From positions 1,240,001 through 1,304,000 of the forward strand of contig NZ_CP050855.1 in NCBI RefSeq assembly GCF_000821185.2: a stretch of DNA of 64,000 nt, given 5' to 3'. Source of the DNA: Serratia symbiotica (lineage in GTDB: Bacteria; Pseudomonadota; Gammaproteobacteria; Enterobacterales; Enterobacteriaceae). The stretch's first letter is position 1, and each line of letters begins with the position of its first letter. The notes below the pieces were generated by a model. It saw nothing but the letters and a program-made list of their open reading frames with translations, was not told the DNA's origin and ran no database searches. Below, in pieces: positions 17,194 to 28,594 of this stretch. Position numbers and translations under genes: made by a program.

Positions 17194-19275
17194 ATGCCCT
17201 TAACCATTTCCACCCGGCTACGTTTTTCCGCATTGAGTCTGGCCATTGCCTGCACTCTGCCTACGGTGACCTTTGCACAAAACACCAACACAACCTCTTC
17301 TTCCGCCCCGGCCTCAGCCAAAAGGAACCCAGCCACTGACGACACGATAACCGTGAACGCCACTGGCAATCCGCGCCGCAGTTTTGACGTGCCAATGATG
17401 GTAACGGTGATCGAAAGCAACACCCCTGAAAGCCAAAGCGCCAGCACTGCAGCCGATATGCTGCGACGCGTGCCAGGCATTAGCATTACTGGCACTGGCC
17501 GCAGCAACGGCCAGGGCTTCATGATGCGTGGCTATGATCGCCGTGGCGTATTAACGCTGGTGGATGGCATTCGCCAGGGTACCGATACCGGCCATATCGA
17601 CGGGATCTTTCTGGATCCAAGATTGGTGAAACGCGTTGAAGTCGTGCGTGGCCCTTCAGCCCTGCTGTACGGTAATGGTGCGTTGGGCGGCGTAGTATCT
17701 TATGAAACCGTCGATGCCGCAGACTTGCTGTTACCGAGCCATGATACCGGCTACCGGGTATACGCTACCGCAGGCAGCGGTGATCACAGTCTGGGCATGG
17801 GTGCTAGTACCTACGGCAAGACTGACCACCTTGACGGCTTATTGTCGTTCGGCATCAGTGATGTCGGTAACCTGCATCAGGGTAACGGTTCCGATGCACC
17901 AAACGATGAAACCATCAGCCACCTGCTGGCCAAAGGCACCTGGAAGATCGATGATAACCAATCATTAATCGGTAACCTGCGCTATTACAACAACCGTGCT
18001 CAACAACCGAATAACCCTCAGCAATCCTTCAGTGGGCACGACAACCTGATGACCGACCGCTCAACTATTTTGCATGATATGGCACTGAGTTACAGGCTAA
18101 ACCCGGTTGGCCAGGATTGGCTGGATGCTGACGCCAAAATTTATTATTCCCAAGTAGAAATAAATGCGCATACCCTAGGTAACGGAGACCAAAGTCGCCA
18201 ACAAACTACTCACGGTGCCAGCTTAAAGAACCATACTCACCTGTTTGCCGATACCTTTGCCTCTCACCTATTTACCTACGGTACTGAGGCTTATAAGCAG
18301 GCGCAAACGCCAGATGGTGCTGCCGAAGGCTTTCCACAGGCGAAAATCCATTTCGCCTCTGGCTGGCTGCAAGATGAGGTTACGCTACGCGATCTGCCTA
18401 TCACGTTGTTGGCTGGCACGCGTTATGATAATTACAAAGGCTCCAGCCAGAGTTACCCCGATGTTGATGCCGACAAATGGTCATCGCGCGGCGCAATCAG
18501 CATCACCCCGACCGATTGGCTGATGCTGTTCGCTTCCTATTCGCAAGCCTTCCGTGCACCAACCATGGGTGAAATGTATAACGATTCCAAACATTTTTCG
18601 AAATCTCGGGGACCGACGACCTTAACCAACTACTGGGTGCCAAACCCGCGCTTGAAACCCGAAACCAACGAAACCCAGGAGTATGGTTTTGGGCTGCGCT
18701 TTGACGATTTACTGTTGGCTGACGATAGCTTGCAGTTCAAAGCCAGCTATTTCGACACCAAGGCCAAAGACTACATCACCACCAATGTCACCATGAAGCT
18801 GGGATTTGGCCCGCAAGGCCCTTATTGCATCAGTTGCACTACTTCTTCCATCAATATAGATCACGCAAAAATTTGGGGTTGGGATGCGGTGTTGAGCTAC
18901 CACACGCCGCTATTTGATTGGGATTTAACCTATAACCGCACCCGTGGTAAAGACCAGGCAAGCAGTGGTTGGTTGAGCAACATCAACCCCGATACCATCA
19001 CCAGCAGACTGGATGTTCCGTTGGGTGCAACCGGCTTGTCGATCGGCCAAGTCGCTACCTTTGCCCAACGAATGACCTCTGTGACGACCGCCACAACTGA
19101 ACAAGCTGGCTATGGTGTCAACAATTTTTATCTTAGCTATAAAGGGCGTGGTCACGCGAAAAATTTCACTTCTACCCTCATGCTGAGCAACGCTTTCGAC
19201 AAAGAATACTATTCACCACAAGGCATCCCGCAGGAGGGGCGCAATGCCAAATTGCTGGTAAGTTACCAGTGGTAA
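17194..19275 (+). CDS. hmuR: TonB-dependent haemin receptor HmuR/HemR
   Basis: Outer-membrane beta-barrel that imports haemin with TonB energy. The start at 17194 (MPLTISTRLRFSALSLAIA) follows GGAG with good spacing and gives a signal peptide ending near TFAQ; total 693 residues. The plug domain has DDTITVNA (TonB-box region), ADMLRRVPGISI and VEVVRGPSALLYGNGALGG. Family haem-receptor boxes FRAPTMGEMY and NPRLKPETN are present with a histidine (SKHF) between them, and a second conserved histidine lies in TDTGHIDGIFLDP. The barrel ends LLVSYQW with a terminal aromatic. It is intact, although the upstream hemP is not. Confidence 0.96.
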   Translation: MPLTISTRLRFSALSLAIACTLPTVTFAQNTNTTSSSAPASAKRNPATDDTITVNATGNPRRSFDVPMMVTVIESNTPESQSASTAADMLRRVPGISITGTGRSNGQGFMMRGYDRRGVLTLVDGIRQGTDTGHIDGIFLDPRLVKRVEVVRGPSALLYGNGALGGVVSYETVDAADLLLPSHDTGYRVYATAGSGDHSLGMGASTYGKTDHLDGLLSFGISDVGNLHQGNGSDAPNDETISHLLAKGTWKIDDNQSLIGNLRYYNNRAQQPNNPQQSFSGHDNLMTDRSTILHDMALSYRLNPVGQDWLDADAKIYYSQVEINAHTLGNGDQSRQQTTHGASLKNHTHLFADTFASHLFTYGTEAYKQAQTPDGAAEGFPQAKIHFASGWLQDEVTLRDLPITLLAGTRYDNYKGSSQSYPDVDADKWSSRGAISITPTDWLMLFASYSQAFRAPTMGEMYNDSKHFSKSRGPTTLTNYWVPNPRLKPETNETQEYGFGLRFDDLLLADDSLQFKASYFDTKAKDYITTNVTMKLGFGPQGPYCISCTTSSINIDHAKIWGWDAVLSYHTPLFDWDLTYNRTRGKDQASSGWLSNINPDTITSRLDVPLGATGLSIGQVATFAQRMTSVTTATTEQAGYGVNNFYLSYKGRGHAKNFTSTLMLSNAFDKEYYSPQGIPQEGRNAKLLVSYQW

Positions 19276-19339
19276 TTTTGAGCATCTGGCGGGGCAAATG
19301 ACGCCCCGTTCCCCTATTTACGGCAGAGGAAATTAATTG

Positions 19340-20374
19340 ATGAATAATACCCTTTATGAACGCTACCAACAGGCCAAAATCGATCATCCGGGAAAATACG
19401 CGCGCGATTTGGCAAGGCTCCTTGGCGTAAGCGAAGCGGAGCTGATCCATGCCCGCGTCGGCCATGATGCTCACCGCTTGCAGGCTAATACCCGCATCCT
19501 GCTCGCCGACCTCGAACACATCGGCGTCACCCAATCCATTACTCGCAACCATTATGCAGTGCATGAGCTGATGGGGCGCTACCATAACCAGCATCTCAAC
19601 GGCCATGCCGGTCTGATCCTCAATCCGCGTGAACTGGACTTGCGTCTGTTCTTCAACCAGTGGGCCAGTGCCTTCTCCATGAGCGAGACGAGCAAATGCG
19701 GCGTGCGCCATAGCATTCAGTTCTTTGACCATCAGGGCGATGCGTTACATAAAGTGTACACCACCGACGAAACTGATTTGCCAGGCTGGATGGCGTTGGT
19801 TGAACGCCACAGGAACGAGGAAAACCCGCCCCTGATACTGCACCCGGCTGAGGTCGTTACGCTCAGCACAGTACTGGACGCCGAAAAAATCGACCGCGAA
19901 TGGCGTGAAATGACCGACGTTCACCAGTTTTTCCCGCTGCTAAACCGCAATAAGCTGACGCGTCAACAGGCGTTTCGCGCCGTTGGCGACGATTTGGCCT
20001 TTCAGGTGGATAACGGTGCGCTGACGCAGTTATTAAATACCGCTCAACAGTGGCAAAACGAAATTATGATTTTTGTCAGTAACCGTGGCTGTGTGCAAAT
20101 CTTCACCGGCCAGATCGAACGCTTGATGTCGCTGAAAGGCTGGATCAATGTAGTTAACCGCCGCTTCAACTTACACCTGGACGAAAATGCGATCGCCGAA
20201 AGCTGGGTCACTCGTAAACCGACCAAAGACGGCATCGTCACCAGCCTGGAACTGTTTGCCGCCGATGGTACGCAGATCGCCCAGCTCTACGGACAACGTA
20301 CAGAAGGGCAAGCGGAACAAACTCACTGGCGTGAGCAGATCGCCGCGCTGCAAGCCAAGGACGTTGCCGCATGA
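19340..20374 (+). CDS. hmuS: haem-degrading/haem-handling protein HmuS
   Basis: Cytoplasmic HemS/ChuS-family protein that takes imported haem and in relatives releases its iron. The 344 residues form the typical tandem repeat; each half has a [13 protein letters not shown] or [19 protein letters not shown] strand region. Start ATG 19340 follows AGAGGA; a TTG one codon upstream is less likely. It lies about 65 bp after hmuR and overlaps hmuT as ATGA. Confidence 0.95.
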   Translation: MNNTLYERYQQAKIDHPGKYARDLARLLGVSEAELIHARVGHDAHRLQANTRILLADLEHIGVTQSITRNHYAVHELMGRYHNQHLNGHAGLILNPRELDLRLFFNQWASAFSMSETSKCGVRHSIQFFDHQGDALHKVYTTDETDLPGWMALVERHRNEENPPLILHPAEVVTLSTVLDAEKIDREWREMTDVHQFFPLLNRNKLTRQQAFRAVGDDLAFQVDNGALTQLLNTAQQWQNEIMIFVSNRGCVQIFTGQIERLMSLKGWINVVNRRFNLHLDENAIAESWVTRKPTKDGIVTSLELFAADGTQIAQLYGQRTEGQAEQTHWREQIAALQAKDVAA

Positions 20375-21201
20375 AACCTTCATTGACCCGTTGTCTGGTG
20401 CTGGTGATCACGCTGACACTGCCACTAACCACTGCGGCAACGCAACGTATTGTCTCGATAGGCGGTGACGTTACTGAAATTGTCTTCGCACTTGGCGCGG
20501 GTGATGACGTGATCGCCCGCGATAGCATCAGCTTGCAGCCAAAAGCGGTTAAAAAGCTGCCGGACATCGGCTATATGCGCCAACTGAATGCTGAAGGCAT
20601 TCTGTCGCTAAAACCAACGCTGGTGCTGACCACTGAACTGGCACAGCCGGCGCTAGTGCTCACACAGTTGGCCGAAAGCGGCGTTAAGGTGGTCAGCGTG
20701 CCAGGCGACACGACCCTGCAAACGGTGCCAAAAAAAATCGCCGTGATCGCTGATACAGTGCAGCGCAGCGAACAGGGTAAGCAACTGAGCATCCGCTACC
20801 TGCAACAATTGACGGCGGTCAACACCAGCCCTTTACCCGTCAAGGTGCTGTTTGTGATGAACCATGGTGGCATGACGCCGCTGGCCGCCGGGCAGCATAC
20901 CGCCGCCGATGCGGTGATCACCGCCGCCGGGTTGAAAAATGCCATGCAGGGATTCGAACGTTATCGGCCGCTGTCGCAAGAAGGCGTCATCGCCAGCGCG
21001 CCGGATTTGTTATTGATCACCACCGATAGCGTGCGTTCGATCGGCGGTTGGCAACAACTGTGGTCTTTGCCAGGTCTGGCGCTAACGCCGGCGGGTAAAA
21101 ATCGCCGTGTGCTGATCGTTGATGACATGGCGTTGCTGGGCTTTGGCCTAGAAATGCCAGCGACCTTGGCCAAGCTGCGCCAAGCGGCGGAGCAAAAGTA
21201 A
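20371..21201 (+). CDS. hmuT: periplasmic haemin-binding protein HmuT
   Basis: Delivers haemin to the HmuUV importer. 276 residues with a signal peptide ([16 protein letters not shown]) and a cluster A-2 binding-protein fold: [26 protein letters not shown], then [22 protein letters not shown], a typical haem-binding segment with Tyr. The start overlaps the hmuS stop by 4 bp and the stop overlaps hmuU by 1 bp (TAATG). Confidence 0.95.
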   Translation: MKPSLTRCLVLVITLTLPLTTAATQRIVSIGGDVTEIVFALGAGDDVIARDSISLQPKAVKKLPDIGYMRQLNAEGILSLKPTLVLTTELAQPALVLTQLAESGVKVVSVPGDTTLQTVPKKIAVIADTVQRSEQGKQLSIRYLQQLTAVNTSPLPVKVLFVMNHGGMTPLAAGQHTAADAVITAAGLKNAMQGFERYRPLSQEGVIASAPDLLLITTDSVRSIGGWQQLWSLPGLALTPAGKNRRVLIVDDMALLGFGLEMPATLAKLRQAAEQK

Positions 21202-22205
21202 TGCGCAGCCGCCCTTCCCCTCCGTTGGCTATCGCCGGCCTACTGGTGTTGCTGACTTTGCTGGTATTGGTCGCCGCCAATATGGGGGCATTGACATTGT
21301 CATTCCTCACCCTGTGGCGTGAGCCATTCAGCGAGAGATCGTGGCATATCTGGCTGCACATCCGCCTGCCACGTGTACTGCTGGCAGTGGTGATCGGTTG
21401 TGCACTGGCGGTTTCCGGCGCGGTAATGCAGGGGTTGTTCCGCAATCCGCTGGCCGATCCCAGCCTGCTGGGCATTAGCAGTGGCGGCGCACTATTTGTG
21501 GCGCTAATTATCGTGATGCCACTGGCGCTGCCGACCGTTATCGGCTTATACAGTCAGATGCTGGCGGCTTTCATTGGCAGTCTGCTGGTCTTGCTGCTGA
21601 TTTACGCCATCAGCCGTAGCGAGCGCGGCAACCTGTCACGCCTGCTGCTGGCAGGCATCGCCATCAATGCCTTGTGCATGGCAGCCATCGGAGTACTGTC
21701 TTATGTCAGTAGCGATCAGCAGTTGCGTCAGTTCTCCCTGTGGATGATGGGTAGCCTTAGCCAATCGCAGTGGCCGATGTTGATCATCGCCGTCTCGTTG
21801 ATCCTGCCCGCTGCGCTGCTTACACTGCGGCAGGCACGGCGATTGAACCTGTTGCAGTTGGGCGATGAAGAAGCCCACTATCTGGGAGTGGATGTCCAGC
21901 GTACCAAATTGCAGTTGCTGTTGCTGAGCGCACTGCTGATCGGCGTAGCAGTGGCGATCAGTGGCGTGATTGGTTTTGTCGGCCTGGTGGTGCCGCATCT
22001 GGTACGCATGCGCCTCGGCGGTGATCACCGTTGGCTGCTTCCCTGCTCCGCACTGGGTGGCGCATGTTTGCTGCTGGTCAGCGATACGTTGGCGCGCACT
22101 CTGGTGGCCCCGGCCGAAATGCCGGTAGGGCTGATGACCAGCCTGATCGGCGGGCCTTACTTTTTATGGTTGGTGATGCGCCAGCGGGAGCCAATAAATG
22201 GATAG
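21201..22205 (+). CDS. hmuU: haemin ABC transporter permease HmuU
   Basis: Inner-membrane permease of the BtuC/FecCD type, 334 residues with about ten membrane segments. Family motifs are [37 protein letters not shown] and the [13 protein letters not shown] coupling region. It lies between hmuT and hmuV with overlaps of 1 and 8 bp. Confidence 0.96.
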   Translation: MRSRPSPPLAIAGLLVLLTLLVLVAANMGALTLSFLTLWREPFSERSWHIWLHIRLPRVLLAVVIGCALAVSGAVMQGLFRNPLADPSLLGISSGGALFVALIIVMPLALPTVIGLYSQMLAAFIGSLLVLLLIYAISRSERGNLSRLLLAGIAINALCMAAIGVLSYVSSDQQLRQFSLWMMGSLSQSQWPMLIIAVSLILPAALLTLRQARRLNLLQLGDEEAHYLGVDVQRTKLQLLLLSALLIGVAVAISGVIGFVGLVVPHLVRMRLGGDHRWLLPCSALGGACLLLVSDTLARTLVAPAEMPVGLMTSLIGGPYFLWLVMRQREPING

Positions 22206-22983
22206 AACCGCAAGCCTGACAGCCCAGCATTTGTGCTATAGCCTAGGTTCACATTGGTTAATCAACGATGTTTCACTCAGCATCGCTAGCGGTGAAATGC
22301 TGGCGATTATCGGGCCGAACGGTGCGGGTAAGTCGACATTACTGCGTCTGTTGACCGGTTACCTGACACCAAGCTGCGGCAAATGCTGGCTGCTCGATCG
22401 CCCGCTGGAGCAATGGCTACCACAACAGTTGGCAAAAGTACGGGCGGTGATGCGCCAATATAGCGATCTGGCTTTTCCTTTCACCGTGGAAGAAGTGATT
22501 AGCATGGGGCGCTCTCCACATGGTCAGCGTGACAGGCAGCAGGCGATAGAACAGGTTATGGCGCAGACCGATTGCCTTGAGCTGGCACAGCGGGACTATC
22601 GCCAGCTTTCTGGCGGTGAACAACAAAGGGTGCAGTTGGCGCGCGTGCTAGCGCAGCTATGGCAACCACAGCCCTCCCCTTCATGGCTGTTTCTTGACGA
22701 ACCTACCTCGGCATTAGACCTGTATCACCAACAACATACGCTACGGCTGCTGCGCGCTTTGACACGCCAACAGCCGCTGGGAGTCTGCTGTGTACTGCAC
22801 GATCTCAACCTGGCCGCACTGTATGCCGACAGAATTTTGTTATTGCACCAGGGGCGGCTGGTCGCAGCGGGAACGCCGCAAGAGGTGCTATGCACGGGCA
22901 TTCTCACCCGATGGTATCAGGCCGATTTAGGGGTAGTACATCATCCAGAAGTGGCATTGCCGCAAGTCTATTTACGGCAATAA
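22198..22983 (+). CDS. hmuV: haemin ABC transporter ATPase HmuV
   Basis: ATPase subunit driving haemin import, 261 residues. Walker [10 protein letters not shown] (near residue 38), signature [18 protein letters not shown], Walker [14 protein letters not shown]-loop CVLHDLNLA. It is the last gene of the hmu operon; no clear terminator follows, and IS debris begins after about 20 bp. Confidence 0.96.
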   Translation: MDRTASLTAQHLCYSLGSHWLINDVSLSIASGEMLAIIGPNGAGKSTLLRLLTGYLTPSCGKCWLLDRPLEQWLPQQLAKVRAVMRQYSDLAFPFTVEEVISMGRSPHGQRDRQQAIEQVMAQTDCLELAQRDYRQLSGGEQQRVQLARVLAQLWQPQPSPSWLFLDEPTSALDLYHQQHTLRLLRALTRQQPLGVCCVLHDLNLAALYADRILLLHQGRLVAAGTPQEVLCTGILTRWYQADLGVVHHPEVALPQVYLRQ

Positions 22984-23001
22984 GCATTAAGGAGGCAGAA
23001 C

Positions 23002-23330
23002 TTAGAGCCTACCCCGTAAGCTTACGATGAACCTCTTGGACACGAAAAGGATATAGCTGATGTCCCCACACCACACCTGGTTCGGTGAGGCTGGTATAAA
23101 TCGCCTTTTCAATAGGTTTGGCGAGGCCAGTGCTTCTTCCCAAGCCCCCACTATGCCGGTGCTTCCCCGGCTGGCGGTTGAGTAAACCACATTCCTGCAT
23201 CAGTTTTTGGTCAACCAGCGCCCTATTGCGTATCGATGCAAAAACACAGGAATATGCGTCAAGGCGAATAGCCAAAGGGCACACCAGGATGGAAGCATTT
23301 TATGCTGCCAGAAAAAGTAACAATCTGGCA
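23002..23330 (-). pseudogene. IS3-family transposase (OrfB) fragment
   Basis: The minus strand encodes the OrfB-type pieces CGLLNRQPGKHRHSGG and PNLLKRRFIPASPNQVWCGD in two different frames, so there is a frameshift between them. The region is truncated before the integrase-core DDE residues beyond GDISYI. No terminal repeats or duplication are evident. AGAGCCTACCCCGTAAG at 23006-23022 on the plus strand resembles a MITE end. The 507-bp hmuV-ydiV gap holds no other gene I can support. Confidence 0.75.
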
Positions 23331-23490
23331 GCCTGAATTTCCTGACTTATCTCTCTCCAAGAAGATCGGGGCGGTTCAGGCTGAACTTCAAAGATGCGGT
23401 TCATTAATCCGCAAGCACTGACACCGATAATTGACGGGGTGAGTGAGGAAAGCTGACGCATAGGCAACTTGCCGTATGATAGGCATATAT

Positions 23491-24231
23491 TTATCCCTTA
23501 GTGTTATTGAACTCGCCAGGCATCGCTTGCAAAGCCTGTAGACTGTCTACACCAACACTGGGCCATAAAAAACCTTGTAGGCCAAAAACACCCGCATGCC
23601 TGAGCTTATTGAAGTACTCTTTTCGCTCTATTCCCCCGACAATCACTCCCTTGCACAATAGATTGATATTCTTTAGCAGTGCGTCAATAACCACGTCATA
23701 CCCCTGATGGGTAAATAGCTGCCAGTAAAATCGTTTGTCGATCTTTACATAGTCAAATAGGCCATCGTACAGTGCCGTCAGCGTTGCCTGCCCCGAACCG
23801 AAATTGTCCAGACACAGCATAAACATTTCGCTTAATCGGCTGACGCTTTCATTGTTCTTCCCAGCGGATAGATTTGGAAAACCCTCACTGATTTCAAATG
23901 CAATAAAGGGACAATGTGCTATGCGTTGGCGCATCTGTTGATCGGAAAGAATCGATTCGACAACGGCTTCTTCGATATTGATGGTCAGTAGCACATCATG
24001 CTTGCTGAACCAGGCTGCGTAGCGATGCGCCAGTATCAATTGCTCATTAAATAGCTCAATCCTTTGTTCGGGACTCAATAAATTAATCCCAATGCCGACT
24101 GGCAGGGTTAAATCGTCATCTAAGCTGTTGAAACGGCTTAACATTTCCACCGCAAACAACTTACCTTCCATTGAGTAAACAGGTTGAAAAACATAGCGAC
24201 TACTAAAGTCAGCTTCAAGTTGGATTTTCAT
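23491..24231 (-). CDS. ydiV: degenerate EAL-domain regulator YdiV/RflP-like
   Basis: 246 residues spanning one EAL domain. Catalytic signatures are altered: EML in place of EAL (AVEMLSRF), LDNFGSG for the DDFG loop and GGIE for EGVE, while FEIS and YVKIDKRF remain. That pattern and the position beside nlpC match E. coli/Salmonella YdiV, a non-enzymatic protein that binds FlhD4C2 and blocks flagellar gene activation. The FlhDC role is inferred from orthology. The stop codon is near 23491. Confidence 0.82.
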   Translation of the reverse strand: MKIQLEADFSSRYVFQPVYSMEGKLFAVEMLSRFNSLDDDLTLPVGIGINLLSPEQRIELFNEQLILAHRYAAWFSKHDVLLTINIEEAVVESILSDQQMRQRIAHCPFIAFEISEGFPNLSAGKNNESVSRLSEMFMLCLDNFGSGQATLTALYDGLFDYVKIDKRFYWQLFTHQGYDVVIDALLKNINLLCKGVIVGGIERKEYFNKLRHAGVFGLQGFLWPSVGVDSLQALQAMPGEFNNTKG

Positions 24232-24629
24232 TTTAATGTCATTTTAATGCCATAGGCTGAATGGCGAGCTGCTTATCCTATATCAATATATTTTGTCGAT
24301 CAATCCCTGGTAATTTAATAATAAATATCAACAAGTTAACACTTAATTGCCAGCTTGAAATGGAAATGTATAAAGAAACCGCTTGATTTAGGAATATTCA
24401 AATTTAAAAAGGAATTTAACTTATAGTGGGGGAATTTGAACTACCGCCCTTGTTTTTATTAAAAAAACCGTTCAACAAAAAGAGTCTGCCATAACAAAGT
24501 CTCTTAAACCATCAATCAACAGAATGGTGAATACTAATTAAATTTAATAACACCGCAATTCACCTTCTTATTTGCCGAATTGTTGCGAAAAAAAATGCAT
24601 ACCCATGGCTTGGCAAATTTGAATTAAGG
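24232..24629. other. AT-rich ydiV-nlpC intergenic region
   Basis: 398 bp with no gene found. It includes TAGGAATATTCAAA near 24391, a weak RcsA/RcsB-box resemblance about 160 bp before ydiV. Nothing else is assignable. Confidence 0.4.
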
Positions 24630-25097
24630 CTAGATGCGCCGGGCCTGCCAGTAGACGCGCTTCCAATAGACGTTATTCAGTGAGGAGCGAATAACACCAT
24701 GGCGGGTTGAGGCGTGGATAAATTGATGGTTAGTGTCGTAGATACCGACGTGCAACCCATTTTTTCCACTACCGGTTTTAAAAAAAACCAAATCCCCTGG
24801 CCTCAACTCATCGCGCGAAACCTGAGTACCGAGTGAAATCTGCGCTTCGGTTGAGCGCGGTAACGAGATATCGAAGCGATCACGGTAAGTACGGTAAACG
24901 AACCCTGAGCAATCCACACCGCCGCGATCTATACCTCCGTAACGGTAAGGCGTTCCGTACCATTGACGCAGTTGCTCATTCAATTGCGCTATCACTACAA
25001 TGGAGTCTGCCAAGCGTCCAGTAGGCGGCGCATGGCTGCTGCATCCGGCAAGGATCACACTAGCTAATAAAAACCTAAGCGCATAATATCCCTTCAT
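24630..25097 (-). CDS. nlpC: NlpC/P60-family lipoprotein peptidase
   Basis: Outer-envelope lipoprotein predicted to cleave peptidoglycan peptides (gamma-D-glutamyl-diaminopimelate type). From ATG 25097 (MKGYYALRFLLASVILAGC) it has 155 residues with lipobox ILAGC. The catalytic set is Cys in GVDCSGFVYRT, His in NGLHVGIYDT and His in QFIHASTRHG. A longer frame to 25151 would place residues before the signal peptide. In E. coli btuD follows this gene; here the next gene is arnF. Confidence 0.94.
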   Translation of the reverse strand: MKGYYALRFLLASVILAGCSSHAPPTGRLADSIVVIAQLNEQLRQWYGTPYRYGGIDRGGVDCSGFVYRTYRDRFDISLPRSTEAQISLGTQVSRDELRPGDLVFFKTGSGKNGLHVGIYDTNHQFIHASTRHGVIRSSLNNVYWKRVYWQARRI

Positions 25098-25291
25098 TAA
25101 ACTGGTTACCGTATCATGCCATCTCGCTTTGCTACACGACTTACCTAGCAAATATGGCCTGCGGGGGGACTATTTGGCGTTAATTGATCTGCTACACGAG
25201 AAAAAACGCAAATTCTGCAAAGGAAATAATAGACTGTCTCCCATGTGTCCACCAGCCGCGCTCAGAGACAATTGCCGGTAATCATGCCCGA

Positions 25292-25690
25292 TTAGCCCTG
25301 TTCAGATGCTTTAGCAACAGCCTTGCTGCTAATCAACCACACGCCAAACAGAATTAACAGCACCCCCAATGATTTCAGCACACTGGCGGGTTCGTTAAAC
25401 CACGGTAGCATCACCGCCGCCAAATAAACCAGCGCATAACTGAGGCTCAGCAAAGGATAAGCACGGCTAAGTGACAAATTACGCAGCACAAAGAACCAGC
25501 ACAGCATCGATAGCGCATAACCGAAGATACCGCCACTGACCACCAATAGCGGCAACTCGTACTCACTTAGCAACGCTGGTGTGAGACTGGCAAAGGAGAG
25601 TTGCGGAATTTGTACCATGCCCCACTTCATCAACAACTGCGCCAGCGTCACCAGCAGCACGCTGGCGGCTCCCCAGAAATATCCCCTCAT
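25292..25690 (-). CDS. arnF: L-Ara4N-undecaprenyl phosphate flippase subunit ArnF
   Basis: Small multidrug-resistance-like membrane protein that with ArnE moves L-Ara4N-undecaprenyl phosphate to the periplasmic face. 132 residues and four hydrophobic helices from ATG 25690 ([14 protein letters not shown]), whose start overlaps the arnE stop as ATGA. Motifs AQLLMKWGM and [22 protein letters not shown] are typical. It is the last gene of the operon. Confidence 0.93.
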   Translation of the reverse strand: MRGYFWGAASVLLVTLAQLLMKWGMVQIPQLSFASLTPALLSEYELPLLVVSGGIFGYALSMLCWFFVLRNLSLSRAYPLLSLSYALVYLAAVMLPWFNEPASVLKSLGVLLILFGVWLISSKAVAKASEQG

Positions 25691-26031
25691 GATGGGACGC
25701 TCATCAGCAAGATCCCCAGCATAATCGAGACTACGCCACACCAGTGGCGTACAGTGGTAGCTTCATCAAACAACCAGCTCGCTGCCAGTGTCACCAGCAC
25801 CAGGTTAAGACTGAGCAGTGGGTAAGCCAGGCTGATCGGCAGGTGCTGTAACACCTTGAGCCATACCACTATGCCGAGCGCCAGCAGTAATCCTGCCAAT
25901 GCCAGCCAACGCAGCGTCTTCTTCAGCCGCACCTCAGCAGGTAGTTGCCAGCAGTGCACCGCCTGTTTCTGACATAGCTGCCCACCACATGTGAGCAAGC
26001 TAACCACTATCACCAACAGAAAACCGATCAT
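25687..26031 (-). CDS. arnE: L-Ara4N-undecaprenyl phosphate flippase subunit ArnE
   Basis: 114 residues with four membrane helices; partner of ArnF. It reads [14 protein letters not shown] in the first helix region and [25 protein letters not shown] later, as in enteric ArnE. The start overlaps the arnT stop by 4 bp; an in-frame extension to 26049 would run into arnT. Confidence 0.93.
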   Translation of the reverse strand: MIGFLLVIVVSLLTCGGQLCQKQAVHCWQLPAEVRLKKTLRWLALAGLLLALGIVVWLKVLQHLPISLAYPLLSLNLVLVTLAASWLFDEATTVRHWCGVVSIMLGILLMSVPS

Positions 26032-27692
26032 GGCTGCTGCTTGTACCAAACCAACGCCAGGCGGTTCATTACCTGAACCTTATCGGCCGCAGGCAGGTGC
26101 TGTTGTTCAAGGCTTTCTCCGCGTGAAAACTGCAAAACCAACGACACATTTCCCTGCTTACGCGCCTGTAACAACCACTGTGGAAAGCTGGAATCGCTGA
26201 TAAAATGACCTTGGGCATCTGGATATTCCAAGCCGTAGGCGACCTCCCCTTTGTGGCTGAACATTAGTACGTCGCTGCGCTTTAGTTCCCAGGCCAAGCC
26301 AGCGGCCAGACCTACGCTGTCGGTCAGCACGTATTGGCTATGTTCCAGTTCTGCCCTGTTAACGCGAATAAAACTCTGCGGTAACTTGGAATCGGTCACC
26401 TGTTGCGGAATAGCGTAACCGATCAGCAGACACAGTAACAGCGGGCAAGCCGCTGCCCAGCGCCACCGCTGAACTTTGTCGCTTGCGGAAACAATCGCGA
26501 ACAGCAGCCAGCCGCCAAAAGCGACAATGCCAATCACACCTTTCTGCCATTCTTGGGCGCTAAACAACTGCACCTTGGGAAACAGCCCAAAGCCCAGCAA
26601 CAGCACTACCATGCCAATCAGACCAAACAGCCCGTTCAACAGTGCGTTGACCTTGAATACTTTTCTGCGCAGTGCCTTTGCAGCATCCTCCGCATAGGCC
26701 GCCATCAATAGTGCCAACGGTGCCATGCACGGCAGAATGTAGGTCGGTAGCTTGCCTTTGGCAACGCTGAAGAAGATCAGGGGCATCATTACCCAACTGA
26801 GCAGGAAGAACAGTTCTGGTCGCTGCCCCCGTTCACGCCAACCTTTGAGCAACGCTCCCGGCAGCAATGCCAGCCACGGCAACACCGCCGCCATTAAAAT
26901 CGGCAAATAATACCAGAACGGTGCTTTGTGTTGAGCATTATCCTCAGCGAAGCGCTGGATATGTTCTACCCAGAAGAAATAATTCCAGAAGTCTGGCTCT
27001 CGCTGGGCGATAGCCAGCGCCCAAGGTAGGCTGAGTAATAGCGCCACCAAGATCGCCACCGGCCCAAAAAGCAACAGATCTTTGATGCGCCGCTGCTGGA
27101 TCACTACCGGGATCACCGCAATCACTGGCACTGCCAGCGCTAGGAATCCTTTGGTCATAAAGCCCATACCGCAGGCTAACCCAAGCAGCGCGTAGCCGCC
27201 TAACTTACCTTTGGCTGAGGTCGCTTTCAGCGTCAGATAGTAACTGACCATCGCCGCCGTCAGCCACAAGGCAATCATCGGATCGAGCACGCTGTAGGTG
27301 CCGATGCTGAATACCAACACCATCGATAAGAAAATTAATACTGACAGGTAGGCGCGATGCGTATTGCGCCACATAAGCATCGCCAGAGCAAATATCAACA
27401 GGGCTGTTATTCCGGTACTAAATACTGAAGCGAAACGCACCGCAAAATTATTGTCGCCGAATAGCCATTGGCTGATGTTATTGAACCAGTATCCGGCTAC
27501 CGGCTTTTCAAAATAGCGCAACCCCAACAGGTGCGGTACCCCCCAATCACCACGTTGCAGCATTTCACGGCTGATTTCGGCGTAGCGGGTTTCATCCGGC
27601 TGCCACAACAGACGGCCATTTAGTGGAATTAAATAAGCCAGAGCAAAAAAAACGGTCAGCAATGTGGCCCATGTTCCTTGCAGCACCTTCAT
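26028..27692 (-). CDS. arnT: L-Ara4N lipid A transferase ArnT
   Basis: Inner-membrane glycosyltransferase that moves L-Ara4N from undecaprenyl phosphate to lipid A, giving polymyxin resistance. 554 residues from ATG 27692 ([12 protein letters not shown]), about twelve membrane helices, and the N-terminal periplasmic loop motif [17 protein letters not shown] with the conserved acidic residues. [16 protein letters not shown] follows the family. The start shares one base with the arnD stop (TGATG). Confidence 0.95.
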   Translation of the reverse strand: MKVLQGTWATLLTVFFALAYLIPLNGRLLWQPDETRYAEISREMLQRGDWGVPHLLGLRYFEKPVAGYWFNNISQWLFGDNNFAVRFASVFSTGITALLIFALAMLMWRNTHRAYLSVLIFLSMVLVFSIGTYSVLDPMIALWLTAAMVSYYLTLKATSAKGKLGGYALLGLACGMGFMTKGFLALAVPVIAVIPVVIQQRRIKDLLLFGPVAILVALLLSLPWALAIAQREPDFWNYFFWVEHIQRFAEDNAQHKAPFWYYLPILMAAVLPWLALLPGALLKGWRERGQRPELFFLLSWVMMPLIFFSVAKGKLPTYILPCMAPLALLMAAYAEDAAKALRRKVFKVNALLNGLFGLIGMVVLLLGFGLFPKVQLFSAQEWQKGVIGIVAFGGWLLFAIVSASDKVQRWRWAAACPLLLCLLIGYAIPQQVTDSKLPQSFIRVNRAELEHSQYVLTDSVGLAAGLAWELKRSDVLMFSHKGEVAYGLEYPDAQGHFISDSSFPQWLLQARKQGNVSLVLQFSRGESLEQQHLPAADKVQVMNRLALVWYKQQP

Positions 27693-28594
27693 CAATCTTC
27701 CTTCACTTCGGTTTGACATCCCAACCAACCTTCGCGGCCAGGGAAAGAAGTACGCGTAATGTGGCCCAATGGCAATGATGCTAAATCTTGTGGCAGCATC
27801 TCGCTCAGCGGACAGAATTTAATGCCCTGCTGCTGCGCCCGCTGCAATAACTGTTCAAACATCGCCGCCCGCGCCATCCCTTCTACTTCGGTATGAATGG
27901 TGTATACCGGCACGCCGCGATCATTTTCGATCGCCTTCAGGATGTAGTCGTTAAAGCCAGCCATACTGACTTCGCTACCAATCACTTCATCAAAAGTGGG
28001 CAGCGTGACAGGAATTTGCACCGTACCCAGTCGGTTGTTGCTCAGTACCGGCCTAAATGGGTGAGTACCTCGACAATCGCTGTTATAGTGGAAACCGAAG
28101 CGCTGTTTCACCTCCAGTACCCGTTTATCAGCCCGCCATCCCGCCACGGCGGAACATTTCACCGGCTGTTTGGTGCTGGCGCTCAAAGCATCAACGCCCA
28201 GTTGGATCTGTTGTGTCAACTGGGCCTCAGACCAACGACCAGCATTAGCTTGCCAGCCTTGATGATCCCAGGCATGCAGCCCCACTTCATGACCGGCTTC
28301 AGCGGTGCGCTTGATCAATGGCCCTAACGCACGTGAGATATTGCGCCCAGGCCAGGCGGTACCAGCCAAAAGAATATCCCAGCCATACAATGCAGCGGCG
28401 TTCGAACGCAGCATTTTCCACAGGAACTTCGGACGTAAAAGGCGCCAAAGATGACGCCCCATATTGTCCGGTCCAACGCTGAAGAAGAAACTGGCCTGTA
28501 TATGATACTGCTCAAACAGATCCAGCAGCAGCGGCACCCCCTTTCGGGTGCCGCTGAAGGTATCGACATCAACCCGCAGACCAACTTTCTTCAT
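27692..28594 (-). CDS. arnD: 4-deoxy-4-formamido-L-arabinose-phosphoundecaprenol deformylase ArnD
   Basis: Removes the formyl group from the lipid-linked sugar. 300 residues, polysaccharide-deacetylase (NodB) fold: [14 protein letters not shown] carries the catalytic Asp and metal-binding Asp, and [14 protein letters not shown] gives the His ligands. [13 protein letters not shown] is a further family motif. ATGA overlap with arnA upstream. Confidence 0.95.
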   Translation of the reverse strand: MKKVGLRVDVDTFSGTRKGVPLLLDLFEQYHIQASFFFSVGPDNMGRHLWRLLRPKFLWKMLRSNAAALYGWDILLAGTAWPGRNISRALGPLIKRTAEAGHEVGLHAWDHQGWQANAGRWSEAQLTQQIQLGVDALSASTKQPVKCSAVAGWRADKRVLEVKQRFGFHYNSDCRGTHPFRPVLSNNRLGTVQIPVTLPTFDEVIGSEVSMAGFNDYILKAIENDRGVPVYTIHTEVEGMARAAMFEQLLQRAQQQGIKFCPLSEMLPQDLASLPLGHITRTSFPGREGWLGCQTEVKED

